This document shows positions 1 to 12,384 of a DNA stretch of 64,000 nucleotides, piece after piece. Under the pieces are notes generated by a model, which was not told where the DNA came from, searched no databases, and saw only the letters and a program-made list of their open reading frames with translations. Both the position numbers and the translations under genes were made by a program. How positions within the stretch are numbered: the stretch's first letter is position 1; each line of letters opens with the position of its first letter. This stretch comes from Pomacea canaliculata (lineage: Eukaryota > Mollusca > Gastropoda > Architaenioglossa > Ampullariidae): NCBI RefSeq assembly GCF_003073045.1, contig NC_037593.1, positions 20,205,027 through 20,269,026 of the forward strand, written 5' to 3'.

Positions 1-22
1 AAACAAATCTTAAGCATCTCAC

Positions 23-3000
23 TTTTTTTTCATTTTTAGAAAGCGTCATAGCGGACTCAAGATACTTCTTCTTCAGCAGTGCACCCATAGAACTAATGCG
101 TTTCTCATCCTCAATCAACTGCATGATGTTCCCGCAATGATTCTGACATGGACTGTGAAAAACTGCACCACTTTTGCCTGTTTGAGCAAATGATAAACAG
201 ACATAAAATAAAATATCTCTCCATATCTTAGTCGTTAGGTGTGTGAATATAGGGAGAATAGCTTATTTTATCTTAAGACTGAGCGTATACCACAGTATAC
301 AAGTTTTCAAATTCTATAAGGGATGCTTAATGGGAATGTGTGACCTATTGAACTGTAACTGCTATTTTCAGTCCGAAAGCTGATCAGGGTGATGCTTTGT
401 CTGCAAGAAAAATGGGACATAAATCACTTTAATTCATAACTGTGTTGTACTTTCCATTGGATGAACAGGCCAGATACACAAGCACTGGAATGTTATTCTC
501 AACAGCATATTTCTGTCAAAATATTAATTAATTTCACTGATAATATATTTTTTTTTAATTCAACATAAGCAGCCTCTTTTCAAGCTGAGAATGGATTGAG
601 AAAGATAAAGAATTCAAACTTCAACTCAAACTCAAATTTAATGAATAGGCAACAAAAAACATCATCATCATACATTAGAGTGACAACACCAGAAGAAAAC
701 TGCATTGAACTGTAGTCTACAACTGAGAACAAATCACTGTCTAAAAAAGACAAATCATGTTGCCTTTCAGCCAGCATAAAATAAGAAAGAAGCCCACCTA
801 CTAATCACAATCACAACTCAGGTTTCTAAAAGTCACAAGAAAACAAATGGAAAAAAAACATTGCAGCATTTGTGTTTCTAAAGACTTACTACTGTCTGAT
901 ATTAAGTGCTGTATGTACACAATTAATAAAGTTCCTGGTTAAGACACATTTAATATCAAATTAAAAAAAAGGAAAAAAAGGAGCAAATTTAAACTGTTAT
1001 TGATCATGGCTAGAGGATTATTCAACTGTACTACCCCTAAGTCTCTTTCAATGGAAGATATGAACATATAAAATTATGACAACAATAAATTTATATTCCT
1101 AGTACACTATACTATATTTACAAAATATAGCAACAAAATCAATAGTATGAGTAATCATCATCACACATTAGATGACATCATCAACACAAGCTGTCAGCAA
1201 ATAAAGTGCAATGGTAAATGTAATATTGTGGTATACTATTTATAGACGTTAATATAGCAATACTAATATATATGATATATTCAAATAAGTAGAAGAAACA
1301 AGTATACAATGTCCCTATTTAAGATAAGTATCCATATTCATCTACAGGCACACTTATATCACACATAATCCTTCTAGTGCAGTGTATTGTTATTTCTCCT
1401 CCTTGCGGTTTATAGAGAAAACATGCAAACTGCCTGGGAAAGTTTGAGTTACTGTGTGACATAAGGATAGAAAAATCTAACGCAGAATGGCTATTTTGGG
1501 AACTTTTTTTAAGGGATATATTGTTCACATAATTCTCCATATCTAGAACAAATAAATACAAAATGCAGCTCTGATTCATTCTTGACAGAATAAACATTGC
1601 AAAGAGTACTGCATACAGTTTGTGGCAGTTGAAGTCAGTTATCCCTAATCCTAATTAGCGCATTTCTAAAACCAATAAGTATAAGATCTCAGAGGTACCC
1701 AGCCAGGGAAATGTCAAATTTAAATGTACTATAAACAGAGAAACGTTGACAATTGTTAATCTTATCCTGCCAATCTCACCTACAAATTTGTTCGTAGTAA
1801 GCGGACTCTTTCAATAATATAACTACCAGCCGATAGCCCTAGATTTCTAAGCCACACAATAGCATTGGATAAATCTGAGTATCAAAATGGTTGGAAAAAA
1901 AAAGGTAGTAATTATCTAGACTATACAGTACCTTTAGTATTCATGCATCTACTTTAAAGGTTTTAGATGATAATTTTTTTTGGACTTGAGTGAATATAGC
2001 AGGTTTAAAGGATTATAGCAAAGTATTTACATGCACTTAAAATTTCATTTTCTCTACCACCATAACAATAGTTCTCTCTCTTGGCCAAATGACCACCATT
2101 TCTACAAACCACTATATTAGTTTTGGATAACTTAACAAGAAGATTGAGACTCTTCATCATTTCAAAAATCTATAAAACATCCCACAGCTTATCATGGAAA
2201 ACAATCAACAAATTTCTGAAAGTCAATAAATAGTATGCTGTATTAGTTGTTTCTATATTAAACCCATTAATGTAAATAGCACTATAATGTTACTGAACTG
2301 CAACCTTGGGGATAAAAAAAAAAACCAAACAAACTGGGAATGTTGGACAGATGTGGTGAATGTCAAAGACAATTCCAATGCTTAAAAATCAACAGTTTGG
2401 TCACCAACCAAAAATGTATTTTACAGAGTCAGACAAAACTTCTGATTGATGCTATCTCTCAGTAATTCACTGTAAGTAAAATACTTTCTGTATGACAAAC
2501 AAACTACCTTTCAGGTTCATGATGTCTGGCACTACCTTTCCACTCCACTCATCACTTCCATCACAACAATCACATATTCCATCATTGACTTTGCTGGAAT
2601 GAAGAAACTGAGGCTCTTTATGGGGTAGCTGTATGTTACAGTAGAACCTGACAAAAAAATCCCATATTACAGAGAGAAATATAGACTGCTAAAGTGTTAT
2701 TTATGAACCATCTAAAGATGTTGTCAAAGGTTATTTTCTTCCTAATGTATGTTAGTACTTTATTTTATCAAGTGTTGCAGCTCTATATGTCCAGTTCTGT
2801 AATGGAGGACACCAGTACAATCAGTGTAAACAGCAATCTTTCAGCATTGTTTAACTGTGATATAAAATGATGGATTGACTACCACCTACTCTTCCCAGTG
2901 AAAAGGTAAATGTTTTACTAAAAATAAACCCCAAGAAATTTCTAAGTATAACTGTAAGCACCAAACTTTGAGGAATAAGTTTGTTAACCAATGAACTGCA

Positions 3001-3903
3001 AATTCTTTTTTAAAAATTACCTGCTATCAGGACAAGCGGAAGTTCCTGGTTCATCAGAGAAGTCTGGGCAATCGCAAAAGTCATCGTTTACTTGACTCTC
3101 TGGAATCCAGACCTTTGAAGAAAACTCAAACTGAATCACAAGTAGTTTGCATAATACCCAATTATTCACAACTTTGTTCCTTTTATTTCTTTCTTTCCTA
3201 ATAGTACTGCAGTGAAGATGCAACAATGAAAGCTACTTCTGATTTTAAAAAATTCAATAATGAGCTGCTGTTGATCTGTTTCCCAACCATTATGTGCAGG
3301 GAATCCTTGCATACTGCATCTCTGTAATAATACTATTTCAATAAATCATTCCATCCAAGCGGGAGGTGGAAATTGCTGTTTTACGCAGAGCTAGCAACTA
3401 AGGCTATATGATGGCAAGGTAATAAGCCTTTTTTCGGTGGGGTGGGGGGAAATGTTTTTATACAAACATATTTCTCTTGCAAGGTCAAAACTATAACATT
3501 CTCTTCTGTTTTCACATATTCCCTATAAACAATTTATTATAATAGTTATATAGTATTGTATATGCATCAAATAGGCCTACAACTCTGTGCGTGTATGTTG
3601 TGGATGGAAAAAAGTTACCTCGGATTTCAAACATTTGAACAATCCGTTTTTATCCGTAGAATACAGTGATGCATAGGAAGGGTGAACTCCTCTAGGTATG
3701 CCATTTACTTTTTCAAGGAGGGTATGGTTGACTTGATAATTAATTTTAACCTCTCTAGGGTACCTTAATGACCTCCTGCTAAAACTGTTCAACTTCGATA
3801 GATAGAAAAACTGAAGAATGAAATATAATGCTACAAAAACCAACAGAAGAGCTAACGTCCGCCCCTTTCTCCAGCGGGATCTTCCTGGTTTGAACCAATT
3901 CAT
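23..3903 (-). CDS. Glucosidase II beta subunit-like protein (PRKCSH-like), N-terminal part
   Basis: Four coding exons on the minus strand join in phase: 3619-3903, 3021-3112, 2508-2647 and 23-162; the gene continues beyond the left edge. The product starts at ATG 3903 with a basic segment and a hydrophobic stretch ([17 protein letters not shown]), which reads as a type II membrane anchor. It is followed by the GII-beta N-terminal domain: [14 protein letters not shown], then two LDL-receptor-A-like repeats with [20 protein letters not shown] and [15 protein letters not shown], then CQNHC and the start of a Lys/Glu-rich helical region. In the known family the beta subunit retains and activates the ER alpha-glucosidase II that trims glucose from N-glycans, and the two repeats bind calcium. 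The classical subunit has a cleaved signal peptide and a C-terminal MRH domain, so a membrane-anchored relative is possible. The family call is firm; exact orthology is not. Confidence 0.85.
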
Positions 3904-4106
3904 CGCAGAACATTATACCACACAGAGTACACAACTACGTTCAGATGTTGATGGAGGAGTTAAAAGGTTTAGAGGACGGTACGTGCAGCATATCACGCAA
4001 GTGACTCAGGTGCAACGACGGTTTTCACGCCATGTTGTGTAAACAAAAGCACGTGACCAGCGAGTTGTCTCCCTTACACCAAGAACAACAACTTCCTTCA
4101 TTGGGA

Positions 4107-4335
4107 CACCCGGTAGCGCAGTGGTCACCAGCTGCTTGTCATCGCGGCTGTCAGTAGTTTTCGTCGTTGCATGCCTTTGTTAAGAAAATGTGCTTTCTTT
4201 ATTTTATTAGCACTACGCATATTCCGGTTTAATTAATCTCAAAAGCAACAGGATAGTACTATTACGAAAATTTTGATTTTTTTCTTGATGTGACAATGAT
4301 CCTTTTAACGCTAGGAAAATTATGGTTCGATCCTT
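4107..4335 (+). repeat. Possible tRNA-derived SINE remnant, split
   Basis: GGTAGCGCAGTGGTCACC (about 4121) looks like a tRNA A box, and GGTTCGATCC (about 4325) looks like a B box. They lie about 200 bases apart, much farther than the usual 35-60, so the element would have to be interrupted, or the pair is chance. Outside these motifs the interval 3904-5340 shows no gene that I can support. Confidence 0.2.
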
Positions 4336-5359
4336 AATCCTCTCTGATATACTGGTATGTGCGCGTGTGTGTCGAAGAGGATGCTGATCTAAAAATTGTA
4401 ATAAATGTATAATTTATTCTTAATATATATGTATATATATGATTTGGCAACACCTGGGGAAATTTAAAGGCAGTAGGCAAAACATAACTGCACATGGTTC
4501 ATGTGGAAAGAATATAGTTCCTGTAATAAGAATATGAACACGTGTTGACAGATCGAATAAGCAGCTCACATGTGTATAGTAAAAACAAACAAGACAGAGA
4601 AGAACGCAAAGAGGTCTTAGATAAATAGATTGGCATTAAGAATTAATGACTGGCTTGACCCACCCAAAGAGATATGGAACACTGTACTATCCTTAGTGGT
4701 GACAATTAATGGTGTCATGCCATCCAAATTCAAGATTCATTTAAAAAGGCAAAGAATACAATATAGATAACACCCCCTACTCCAAAACTATCTTAGAAAC
4801 AAACACACCATAGAAAATATAGCTAGGGTTTCTTCACTTAATAATAACCAGAACTATAACCAAACATAGGGTAAGATAAGCGTAAACCATACAAAACATG
4901 CACAAACTGTAAAGATGGCAGTTTAAAAAGAAACAAACACAAATTTTTTTCACAAACTGAAGGTCTTTTAACAGCAGAAACCAATAAAGTACCTAAAACT
5001 AAAAAGAAGTCTAGAAGAGGGCAGCCAGTAATGTACACCACCATTACAAACTCGGAACATCTCCAGGACACCTAGAGCAAGAAACTATACAAAAGGAAAA
5101 AAGGGCACCAGCAACACATGGGTAGGGGGGGGGGGTCACAGAGCAGCGATACTCCTCCCTCACACCTCCTAACCCGGTTTCTCTTCCACCCCCCACTCGC
5201 CACATTCTCCCAGCTCCCCATCCCCACCTCACAGTTCGATAATGCCTTTATGTGGAAGCAATTTTTCCTCCCAAAATCAATAACAACAATCGAAGTGAGA
5301 GAGACGTAGGTGTGGTGAGCAAGACAATTCACAGCACCTCCAGCGGATCGCCGTCTGCA

Positions 5360-5690
5360 CATACCAAGAAATAAATTATGCGATCAAGAAAAGAATGAAG
5401 GCGGGTAGGGAAAACTGGATCAAGAGTTGATGCCGGGACATAGTGGGGAAAATGACGAGGGGTTGCAGCAAAACATTCTACCTACTAAAGACCAACACAG
5501 GTCAACACAAAACCTCAGTCATCGAAGACAACAAAGGCCACTTTCGCACAGAAAACAATTCTGTAGTCAACCAACAGACTAAATATTGCAAACATCCGTG
5601 CAACTTCCAGGTTAACACAGACGCTAGCATCCTTCAAAACAGCCAGACTATAGGATCAGCTGCTTTTCGTAAAACACACATTAATGTATA
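5360..5690 (+). mobile_element. Non-LTR retrotransposon (LINE) ORF2 remnant
   Basis: The plus-strand translation reads like the linker between the endonuclease and reverse transcriptase of a LINE ORF2: NWIKS, a stop, CRDIVGKM, SKTFYLLKTNT, then TSVIEDNKGHFRTENNSVVN, TKYCKHPCNFQVN and ILQ. This follows the common family pattern (a skeleton like D-x2-G-x-LLTE, then W-x2-YC-x2-LYN). It carries at least one in-frame stop and neither EN nor RT catalytic motifs are visible next to it, so it is a dead fragment. The clade cannot be fixed from this piece. Confidence 0.5.
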
Positions 5691-6278
5691 GACCATGATA
5701 CCAAAAACGTTCCTGGCTAGGAATCGCTATTTTCATAAGAGAAATTACCACAAAGTCAATGACAGCCCCCCCATCTTCCACAGAATAACACATTATCTTT
5801 CGTTTCTGTGTCCACTGAAATGTGAACGATGTCAGATAACCGCACTGTGTAATGTCAAAGGGTAATGCAGCCTGCATGTGATAGATACATAAGCTACGAA
5901 ACTTCTGCTGTGACTTGCATCATGATGACGGATCCCTGATAAAGCTGCACTCATCTGACGACATCGAGCGTCTTCATCTATTCTAACGCAGAAGCAGGCA
6001 ATCCCCGCCACAGCCTGCAAAGTGTGCGATTTCCCTGCGGGTATCAGAAGAAATTGTTAATATGATCTCACTGAAACCGAACAACTTTACTACATAATCA
6101 TAGGTTCCTAATATTGTAAAGTCACAGGAAGTTTTCCGCGACTGTCACACTGATATTGGGGTGGTGGAGCATAACCAGCTGCAGCAGCTCCATCGCCAAA
6201 CAGACTTAGAACTTTGAGTTATGTGCGAACGTCGACACCGTCTACAGCAGGGTTAGCACGAGCTCTGGCACTAACTCT
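5691..6278. other. Upstream region, no gene seen
   Basis: This interval separates the LINE remnant from the next gene. It probably includes the promoter and 5' UTR of the gene starting at 6279, but I see no clear TATA box or initiator. Confidence 0.4.
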
Positions 6279-8440
6279 ATGGCAAAGCACAAACCGCAAG
6301 ATGAGGCTATGGGAGATACGTCCTGCTGGCTTGAGGATCAAATATCTCGGCGATTAGTTGCTGAGACAGGTGAAGGGTGTGCATCCCAGAGCCTTGGTTT
6401 ATCAGCGGGCTCATTAATAACGAGTGAAGCTAAACAACCGGTCACATCATTGCTCCCAGACGAGAAGAAGCCCACAGAGTTCTGCGCATATCGTGCGAAA
6501 AAACTCACTCCCTTTCCGAAGGCACACCTGAATGTGCACAATGAAGAAGAGGAAGAAGAGAACACAGCGACGAGTAGTAGAAGACATGAAGTAAGTGTTT
6601 TGCTGACAAAATCGCGTCACAAACAAGTCTTGTTAGTGGTGCCTGGCTGGTGAGATGCAACTTTAAAGTCATGATGCCAGTAACTGATCAAGGATTTGGC
6701 ATGTTTATTATTATTTTTTTTATTTATTTATTTTTTACGATGGGACAGATTAACTGCTGTTTTCACATCGTGCTTTTATAAGAAGATGAAAGGTATAAAG
6801 AAATATACCTGCTTTCAAATCCATGAACTATAACGTACGATTTTTTTAAAACTCCTCACTCCCAACCACCGAAAAGCTCTCTCTCCCTCTCTCTCTCATG
6901 TACTAATTTAAGAAGTCAACTTACTCCAAACATTTTTAACCCCCGTCTACATTCAACCCATAAGCATGACTGTCATTGGTATTTTTTTTTTTTTTTTGGA
7001 TGACCACACACATGGTGAAGCTACCTCTGTCTACACACACACCAAAATCATATTTGTCTAACAGGAACGCGCCAGCTGTACCCCTTCAAAACCGCGGTCA
7101 GGGCTCTTGTGTGGAGCCTGCAGCTGCTTCTCCAAGTCCAAAGACAAAAGAAGACCAAATGACGATTTAGGCTGGAAGAAGAGAGATGAACAGGTGGGTG
7201 GATCGGCGCAGTGGGAGACAGACATCTAAGAGGGCGAAGATGGGAGCACGCTCAGTTGAAATGTAAGCGAGGGCTACCCCGGGTGACAGCGTTGTGAGAG
7301 GGACAAGAGGTGCGAGGCGCGTACGAATGAGGGGAGGGGACTGATCTTGTATATTGCCTAAGTGTTTCGACATCAAAAGGGTGTTTATAGAGGGGGAGGT
7401 GAATTCTAGTTAGTCAACATCAACATTGTCCTTTAGAAATCTATGTTATAAGAAAATTTAATACGCATAAATAATACAACTTTAATCAGTGCTATGTTAA
7501 AAAAGCATTAGAAAATGAAAATCAAACACTTTCTTGTGCGAATGAGGAATTCCTGATTTCTGATCTGCTCCTTCCTTTTTATATACTCACTCCATAGTGA
7601 GTGAATGAGTGAATCGGTTAGCAAGAGAGAGAGAACGCAGAATAGAAGTAAACATATTTAGAAATATGAATGAAGGGAAAAAAACAATGCAAAAGGACTT
7701 CTAGCAGAGAAGAAAAATAAACTTCCAGGTTATATATAAAGAAAGAGATTTATAGCTTTATTCCAAGTACTGTGAGCAACTGTCTGTGCACTGTCTTGAA
7801 CAGATATATTCTTGTGCAAGAGAACTATAAGCAAAGAGTATTTCCAAGGAATAAAATCAATGTGGGTTGTGCACGTGTGTACGTGGATATGGGACGTGAA
7901 AATATTATCTTCGTAACATGCATGTAATTATATATTAGTCTGGTCGGTTGTTTTACCTCAAAATCTGGCTGTTGAAATGCATATCTCTTTCAGCGCAACC
8001 ATAGTAATATGGCAGGAGCTTTTGACGAGAGGAAGAAAGATAGCAGATGTCATTTTATGGTCGGTGAAAAGAATTCCTCAGACTTGGTAAGCAAGGAAGT
8101 CGCGGACACCAACAGCGATTCGCCTCGTGGCGATCCTTTTCCTACAGGTAACGACGCATGCAAAAAAAGGAAATTCCACTTCCGTTTTTTCAAACATTTC
8201 CCGCTATTGACACGTACCAAGCCACATCAGGTCAGTTGGGATTCGTCCCGAGGGACTGCAAAGGATGGGCATTGTTCCGACAAAACGCCAGCAGCTTCTA
8301 CTACAGTGTTCAGTCCTTCTCACTCGATTCTGTCGTCACGATCCAAGATGAAGATATCAGACAGCTCGCAGCAATCTGAAGTCAAAAGGGTTAGCTTCCG
8401 GGAAACCGCGGAAGTGATGCAGTCCCTTGATAAGTCGTGA
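6279..8440 (+). CDS. Unrecognised two-exon protein with a C-terminal PP1-docking RVxF motif
   Basis: Exon 1 (6279-6590) ends at donor GAA|GTAAGT; exon 2 (7994-8440) follows acceptor TTTCAG|CGC. The junction is phase 0 and gives 252 residues ending at TGA 8438. The protein is hydrophilic, Ser/Lys-rich and likely disordered, with an acidic run NEEEEEENT near residue 92 and no signal peptide or membrane segment. Its C-terminus, SEVKRVSFRETAEVMQS, holds KRVSF near residue 235, matching the RVxF consensus that binds protein phosphatase 1; the serine also sits in a basic context that kinases such as PKA could use. An in-phase join of two open exons with good splice sites supports a real gene. I do not recognise the family. 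A role as a PP1 regulator is inference from the motif alone. Confidence 0.55.
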
Positions 8441-8550
8441 TTCCCGTTGTCTGATGTTTCTGGGGGCGGTTCCCCATAAAAGGGCTGCTTTAATAAGAAA
8501 TCAGAGAAATTTGAGCTTTACTGGTCTCCAGGATGTTTTTTGAGCTTCTC

Positions 8551-8556
8551 AATAAA
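8551..8556 (+). terminator. Candidate poly(A) signal AATAAA
   Basis: AATAAA lies about 110 bases after the stop codon of the RVxF-motif gene, a normal distance for a short 3' UTR. Confidence 0.4.
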
Positions 8557-10196
8557 CTGGACAAGCTGTTAACAACTGTAATACTGTGACTAGTCGGTTG
8601 ACGGAAGTGACGTGCAGGGCAGTGGATGGCAATCACTGTTGTTGATCGACTGCTGTTGTTTTATATATATATACTCGATTGAAAATAAAATTTAAATGGC
8701 CACAAAATGCAATTATTAATCTCTCAATTTATGTTTTCTTTATTGTCTTGTAGCTGATCGATGGTATCGTGGAGAAGCTTGGTATGGGATTGCCGCGACT
8801 TCTTAAAAGTCTGTAGCGGGGTGCATTTTTTTTTTCTAATGATTATGTAAAGGTCAGTGTAAGATGCGACTTCCCAAAATCTGGCCTATGCACAGTAAGA
8901 GGTCAAAATCATCTCACTTTTGTTCGCAGATACACCTAATTAATTAGTCCCAGTTTTCTCCTTATTTGAGGCCTGCACAGCATGAACGAGTCCATATGTA
9001 CAACCCTGATCTTTGTGTTGACCTTTTTCTGTGAGTGTTGATGTTTGCAGGCATATATTTTGAGAATGGTATGGTAGGGGTGTAGTCACCCAGATTTAGA
9101 CAAATTAATAGTCATATATCACTAGCACTCTAACGACAAGCTTCGCCGGACACACACACACACACCATGATGTATGATCATATTGTTTTATTGTCTCACA
9201 TTCAGTCTATTTGAGTCATTCATGTGAGGCGTCAGTGTAAACGCTTTGGATGTTCCTTTCACAAGTTGACAACCTAGAACCAAAAAAGTTCACACCGAGA
9301 CGTGTAGGGGTACCCCGGATTGGATTACCTAGCTAATTATGCATGACCAAACCCCATGGCAAACAAGATAGTTTTAGTAAACATGTTTTGTTGTAAACAT
9401 TGACCGCTTTTTTGTGTTTCAGTTTTTGTAAGTTTGTTGTTGTTTTTCTTGTTTTGGGTTGTTTTGTTTTTTTGTTTTTTTTGTAAGCTTATTTTCTCCC
9501 ACTGAAAGGTCGTTCAAAATGGGTCTTAAAATAGACGAGAGCCATATCACCTTCGGTGACTGTAATTCAAAATAAAACCTCATCTGGCAACCTTTATGTA
9601 GGTGCACTTGTCCGGGTTCGCAGTAAACAAATATTTTTAGATATTTAAAAGTACTTGTTAACAAAATAATATATTTATTCAAAGTATTTTGTCCATAAAT
9701 GTTTTTATCGGAAATCTCAGTGAAGCAGTCTGCGCCCTTCACCGACAGAGAGCGTAAACATGTGTGCGTTCGTGCGTTCGTGCGTGCGTGTGTGTGTGTC
9801 CTCGTTCTTTCATAGCTATCCCAAATAACTTCCGCACAAAGCGCATTTTGTAATTTTTTGCTCTGTTTAAGTTATTACGCCTTGTATTTGGTGACAAGGT
9901 CGGACACTGGTCCTGTTTATGATTACCTTCTTTTTTCTGGGGTCACGAGCTGTAAGTGCCGCCTGCCATGATTTCGACTTAAGCCAATGAACCAGGCAGC
10001 AGAACTGATTCAATCGAAATGAAATCGAACACTTGCTACAGTTGTTAAGAATAAATTTTCACCAATTGCAAGGTCAGCTGGGAGGATTCGATTGGGCCGA
10101 GAAGTTCTTTTGTCGTTGACACTTCCTCCTAAGGGCTGAAAGGGGGAGGCTTTGTTTTGTCATACAGGTGTGAAATAAAAACTCACTGCAGTGCCC
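8557..10196. other. Intergenic, no gene seen
   Basis: AT-rich sequence with T-runs (9410-9490) and a short GT-rich run (about 9775-9800). No convincing exon, RNA gene or transposon end. The last 100 bases are the promoter-proximal region of peptide gene A and do not contain the pogo element found at the other copies. Confidence 0.5.
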
Positions 10197-10204
10197 TATA
10201 TAAG
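10197..10204 (+). promoter_or_regulatory. TATA box of peptide gene A
   Basis: TATATAAG, 68 nt before the first ATG. The core promoter (TATATAAGCAGACACCTTTG, then a leader with AAGCTCAG and GGAGCAACAAC) is conserved in all four gene copies. Here the box is preceded by GTGCCC, not by a transposon end. Confidence 0.8.
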
Positions 10205-10264
10205 CAGACACCTTTGTAAACAGTGCTTTGTACTGTAAGCTCAGGAAGGAGCAACAACTAGTTG

Positions 10265-11861
10265 ATGATGAAGACCGCGGTTCTTCTTCTGACTTGTGTC
10301 TTTCTTGTGCTGCTTGTCCACACGTCGGCTCAAGGTAAACACTTTCTTTCTCGAGTGTGTTTACACATTGCTTCCTTTTTTATTCCAACATTGAAGTTCT
10401 TTATATTTAGGGATACCCATCTTTCATATAAAAATGTTAATTAATGTAAGTTTATTATATGATGCATGCAATTATTTAATGACTTATATATATATACACA
10501 CAATATACATGGTGTCGATTGGCTTGTTGTATATCTTTGCTTGTATTTGCGTGTATACACGATCGTATGGTGACTTGGCTTGATACATGTATGTATGTGT
10601 GCATATACCTGATTGTAGGATGACTAATGGTTTGATGAATACCTGTATCTGCACTGTGTGTATACATGGATGAGTGAAAGTTTAGTTGTGTGCATGATAA
10701 AAATGAATTCAGCGTTGTGTATTAGAATGCTGTACCATAGTATGAAAATGGGCCAGAAACCCGAATCATTAAGGAATATATTATCTCTTTGAGTGTTCAC
10801 GCGCATGGATGCGAAGTTTTGCATGAAACTAGTTTTTTTCCAGGTCTTTACTTCTAATGTCAAAAGTGAACCCTTACCTATGTGTGTGTGTGTGTGTGCG
10901 CGCGCGCGCGTGCGTGCGAAGAAATAGTTATCGAAAAATATCTGACTGCTTAACTATTTCATAATTAGGATCAGACATACCTTGTGGAGTGAGGAAAGGT
11001 AGATGTCAGTTTGACCACTTACGTTGCCATGGCTACTATTATGATGGTCTTTGCGCTGGTCCTCCCAACAGAAGGTGCTGTGTCCCATATGGTGAGTAAA
11101 CGACCCCAGTGTTAGAAACTGAAAAACGGCAGTGAAGCAGATGTGAGATTACTGTTATAATGTATTGAAAACAAGGACTCGCTACACTGATAACACATTT
11201 GTATTATGCAAATAAGCAGTGTAACTCTAGCTATACTTCTTTCTTATAAGAAAAAGTGTTTGAGTTCTTCTTAACAACTGGCTTAAGTTTAATTAGAAAT
11301 CTTTATTTGTAGTTTAATCATATATTGTAACTAATAAACATCAAAGACTTTTTTATGAACCCGTAAGTAGAAACGAATAGCATTTTTCTCATCTTTTTGT
11401 TTTCAGTAAAAAATTTCATTCCTACAAGTCTTTATGAGTAACAATTTTAGCTGACAATTTATTCTCTTTGATTCATTGAAATAAATGCGGTATTAATATT
11501 TAAAATGAACAAATCATTTTATAAATTTATAATTTTATTTTTATTTCTATGTTTTATTTTCTACTTATTCTATTCTGCTATTTGGTGGGGTTTTTTTTTA
11601 CTTTGTTGTTGCTTTTGACATGTTTTTACATTGTCGGGATGTTTATATTGTGGTAAATATCAAGTATGTATAACTATACACAAACTCTTCAAGAAACAGG
11701 CGAGTCCTTTTGATGATTAAATTAGTAGTCTTAGTATTGCTGGTCACTGATACTTGTATCACGTGACATCTTGTCACATCCACTAATACTGCTTACGTCA
11801 CATAACGCACTCTGTTGTATGTGTTACATCATGTCAGGTAACATTTGTTTCAGGCGGGTAA
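10265..11861 (+). CDS. Secreted defensin-like cysteine-rich peptide, gene A
   Basis: Three exons with phase-1 introns: 10265-10334, 10969-11091 and 11854-11861 (stop TAA). Exon 1 encodes a signal peptide (MMKTAVLLLTCVFLVLL, likely cleaved after HTSA). Exon 2 encodes all six cysteines with spacing C-x6-C-x6-C-x8-C-x7-CC and the core GRCQFDHLRC and GPPNRRCC; the product is 66 residues, the mature part basic (about +3). A second acceptor 16 nt upstream (exon from 11838) would instead end in NICFRRVKDLQ (76 residues) and add an odd seventh cysteine, so I prefer the distal site. The cysteine pattern resembles beta-defensins and the small accessory domain seen in some invertebrate and fungal peptidoglycan hydrolases (GxC-x-GPxNxxCC); antimicrobial activity is inference. 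Gene A is the copy without a transposon at its promoter and is probably nearest to the ancestral arrangement. Confidence 0.75.
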
Positions 11862-12384
11862 AAGATCTTCAATGAACTGATTGAGACAACAGAGTCCAGT
11901 TCACCCGAACTGTGTACTAAGCACCTGGAGTGTGAATCGGCAGTTCCGCGATAGTGTCGCTCTTCCCTTCTTGTTTGTGTTGCCTCAAGTTGGTAATGTT
12001 ATCGAAATGTATGTTTATACAACCCTAAGACTCTATCAGCTGAGAAAGACGTAAAATATATTTTTAAATCTTTCGGAAAAAAATGCTGGCACTTAAGAGT
12101 TTGATGCAATGTAAATTGACTCAACCACGAACTGGTATCTCCTATATACGTCCATGCTTTAAAGGGATACTAAAGGGAAAATTAAACTGCTTAGAAACTC
12201 GTAAATAGTAGGATAAATTTGAATCTCGTCTATTTTCATGTCTGTTCATGTGGAAAAAGTTGAAGGTTTTCAGTAGAATGTTGTGTTTAATAAGAGAAAT
12301 ATCACGGGACTCTTTCGTTTGCGTCGACGAAGTCTCGTTCTCCGTCACGTGACCCTATGACGCGTGGTTTCCATAGTGAGAACC

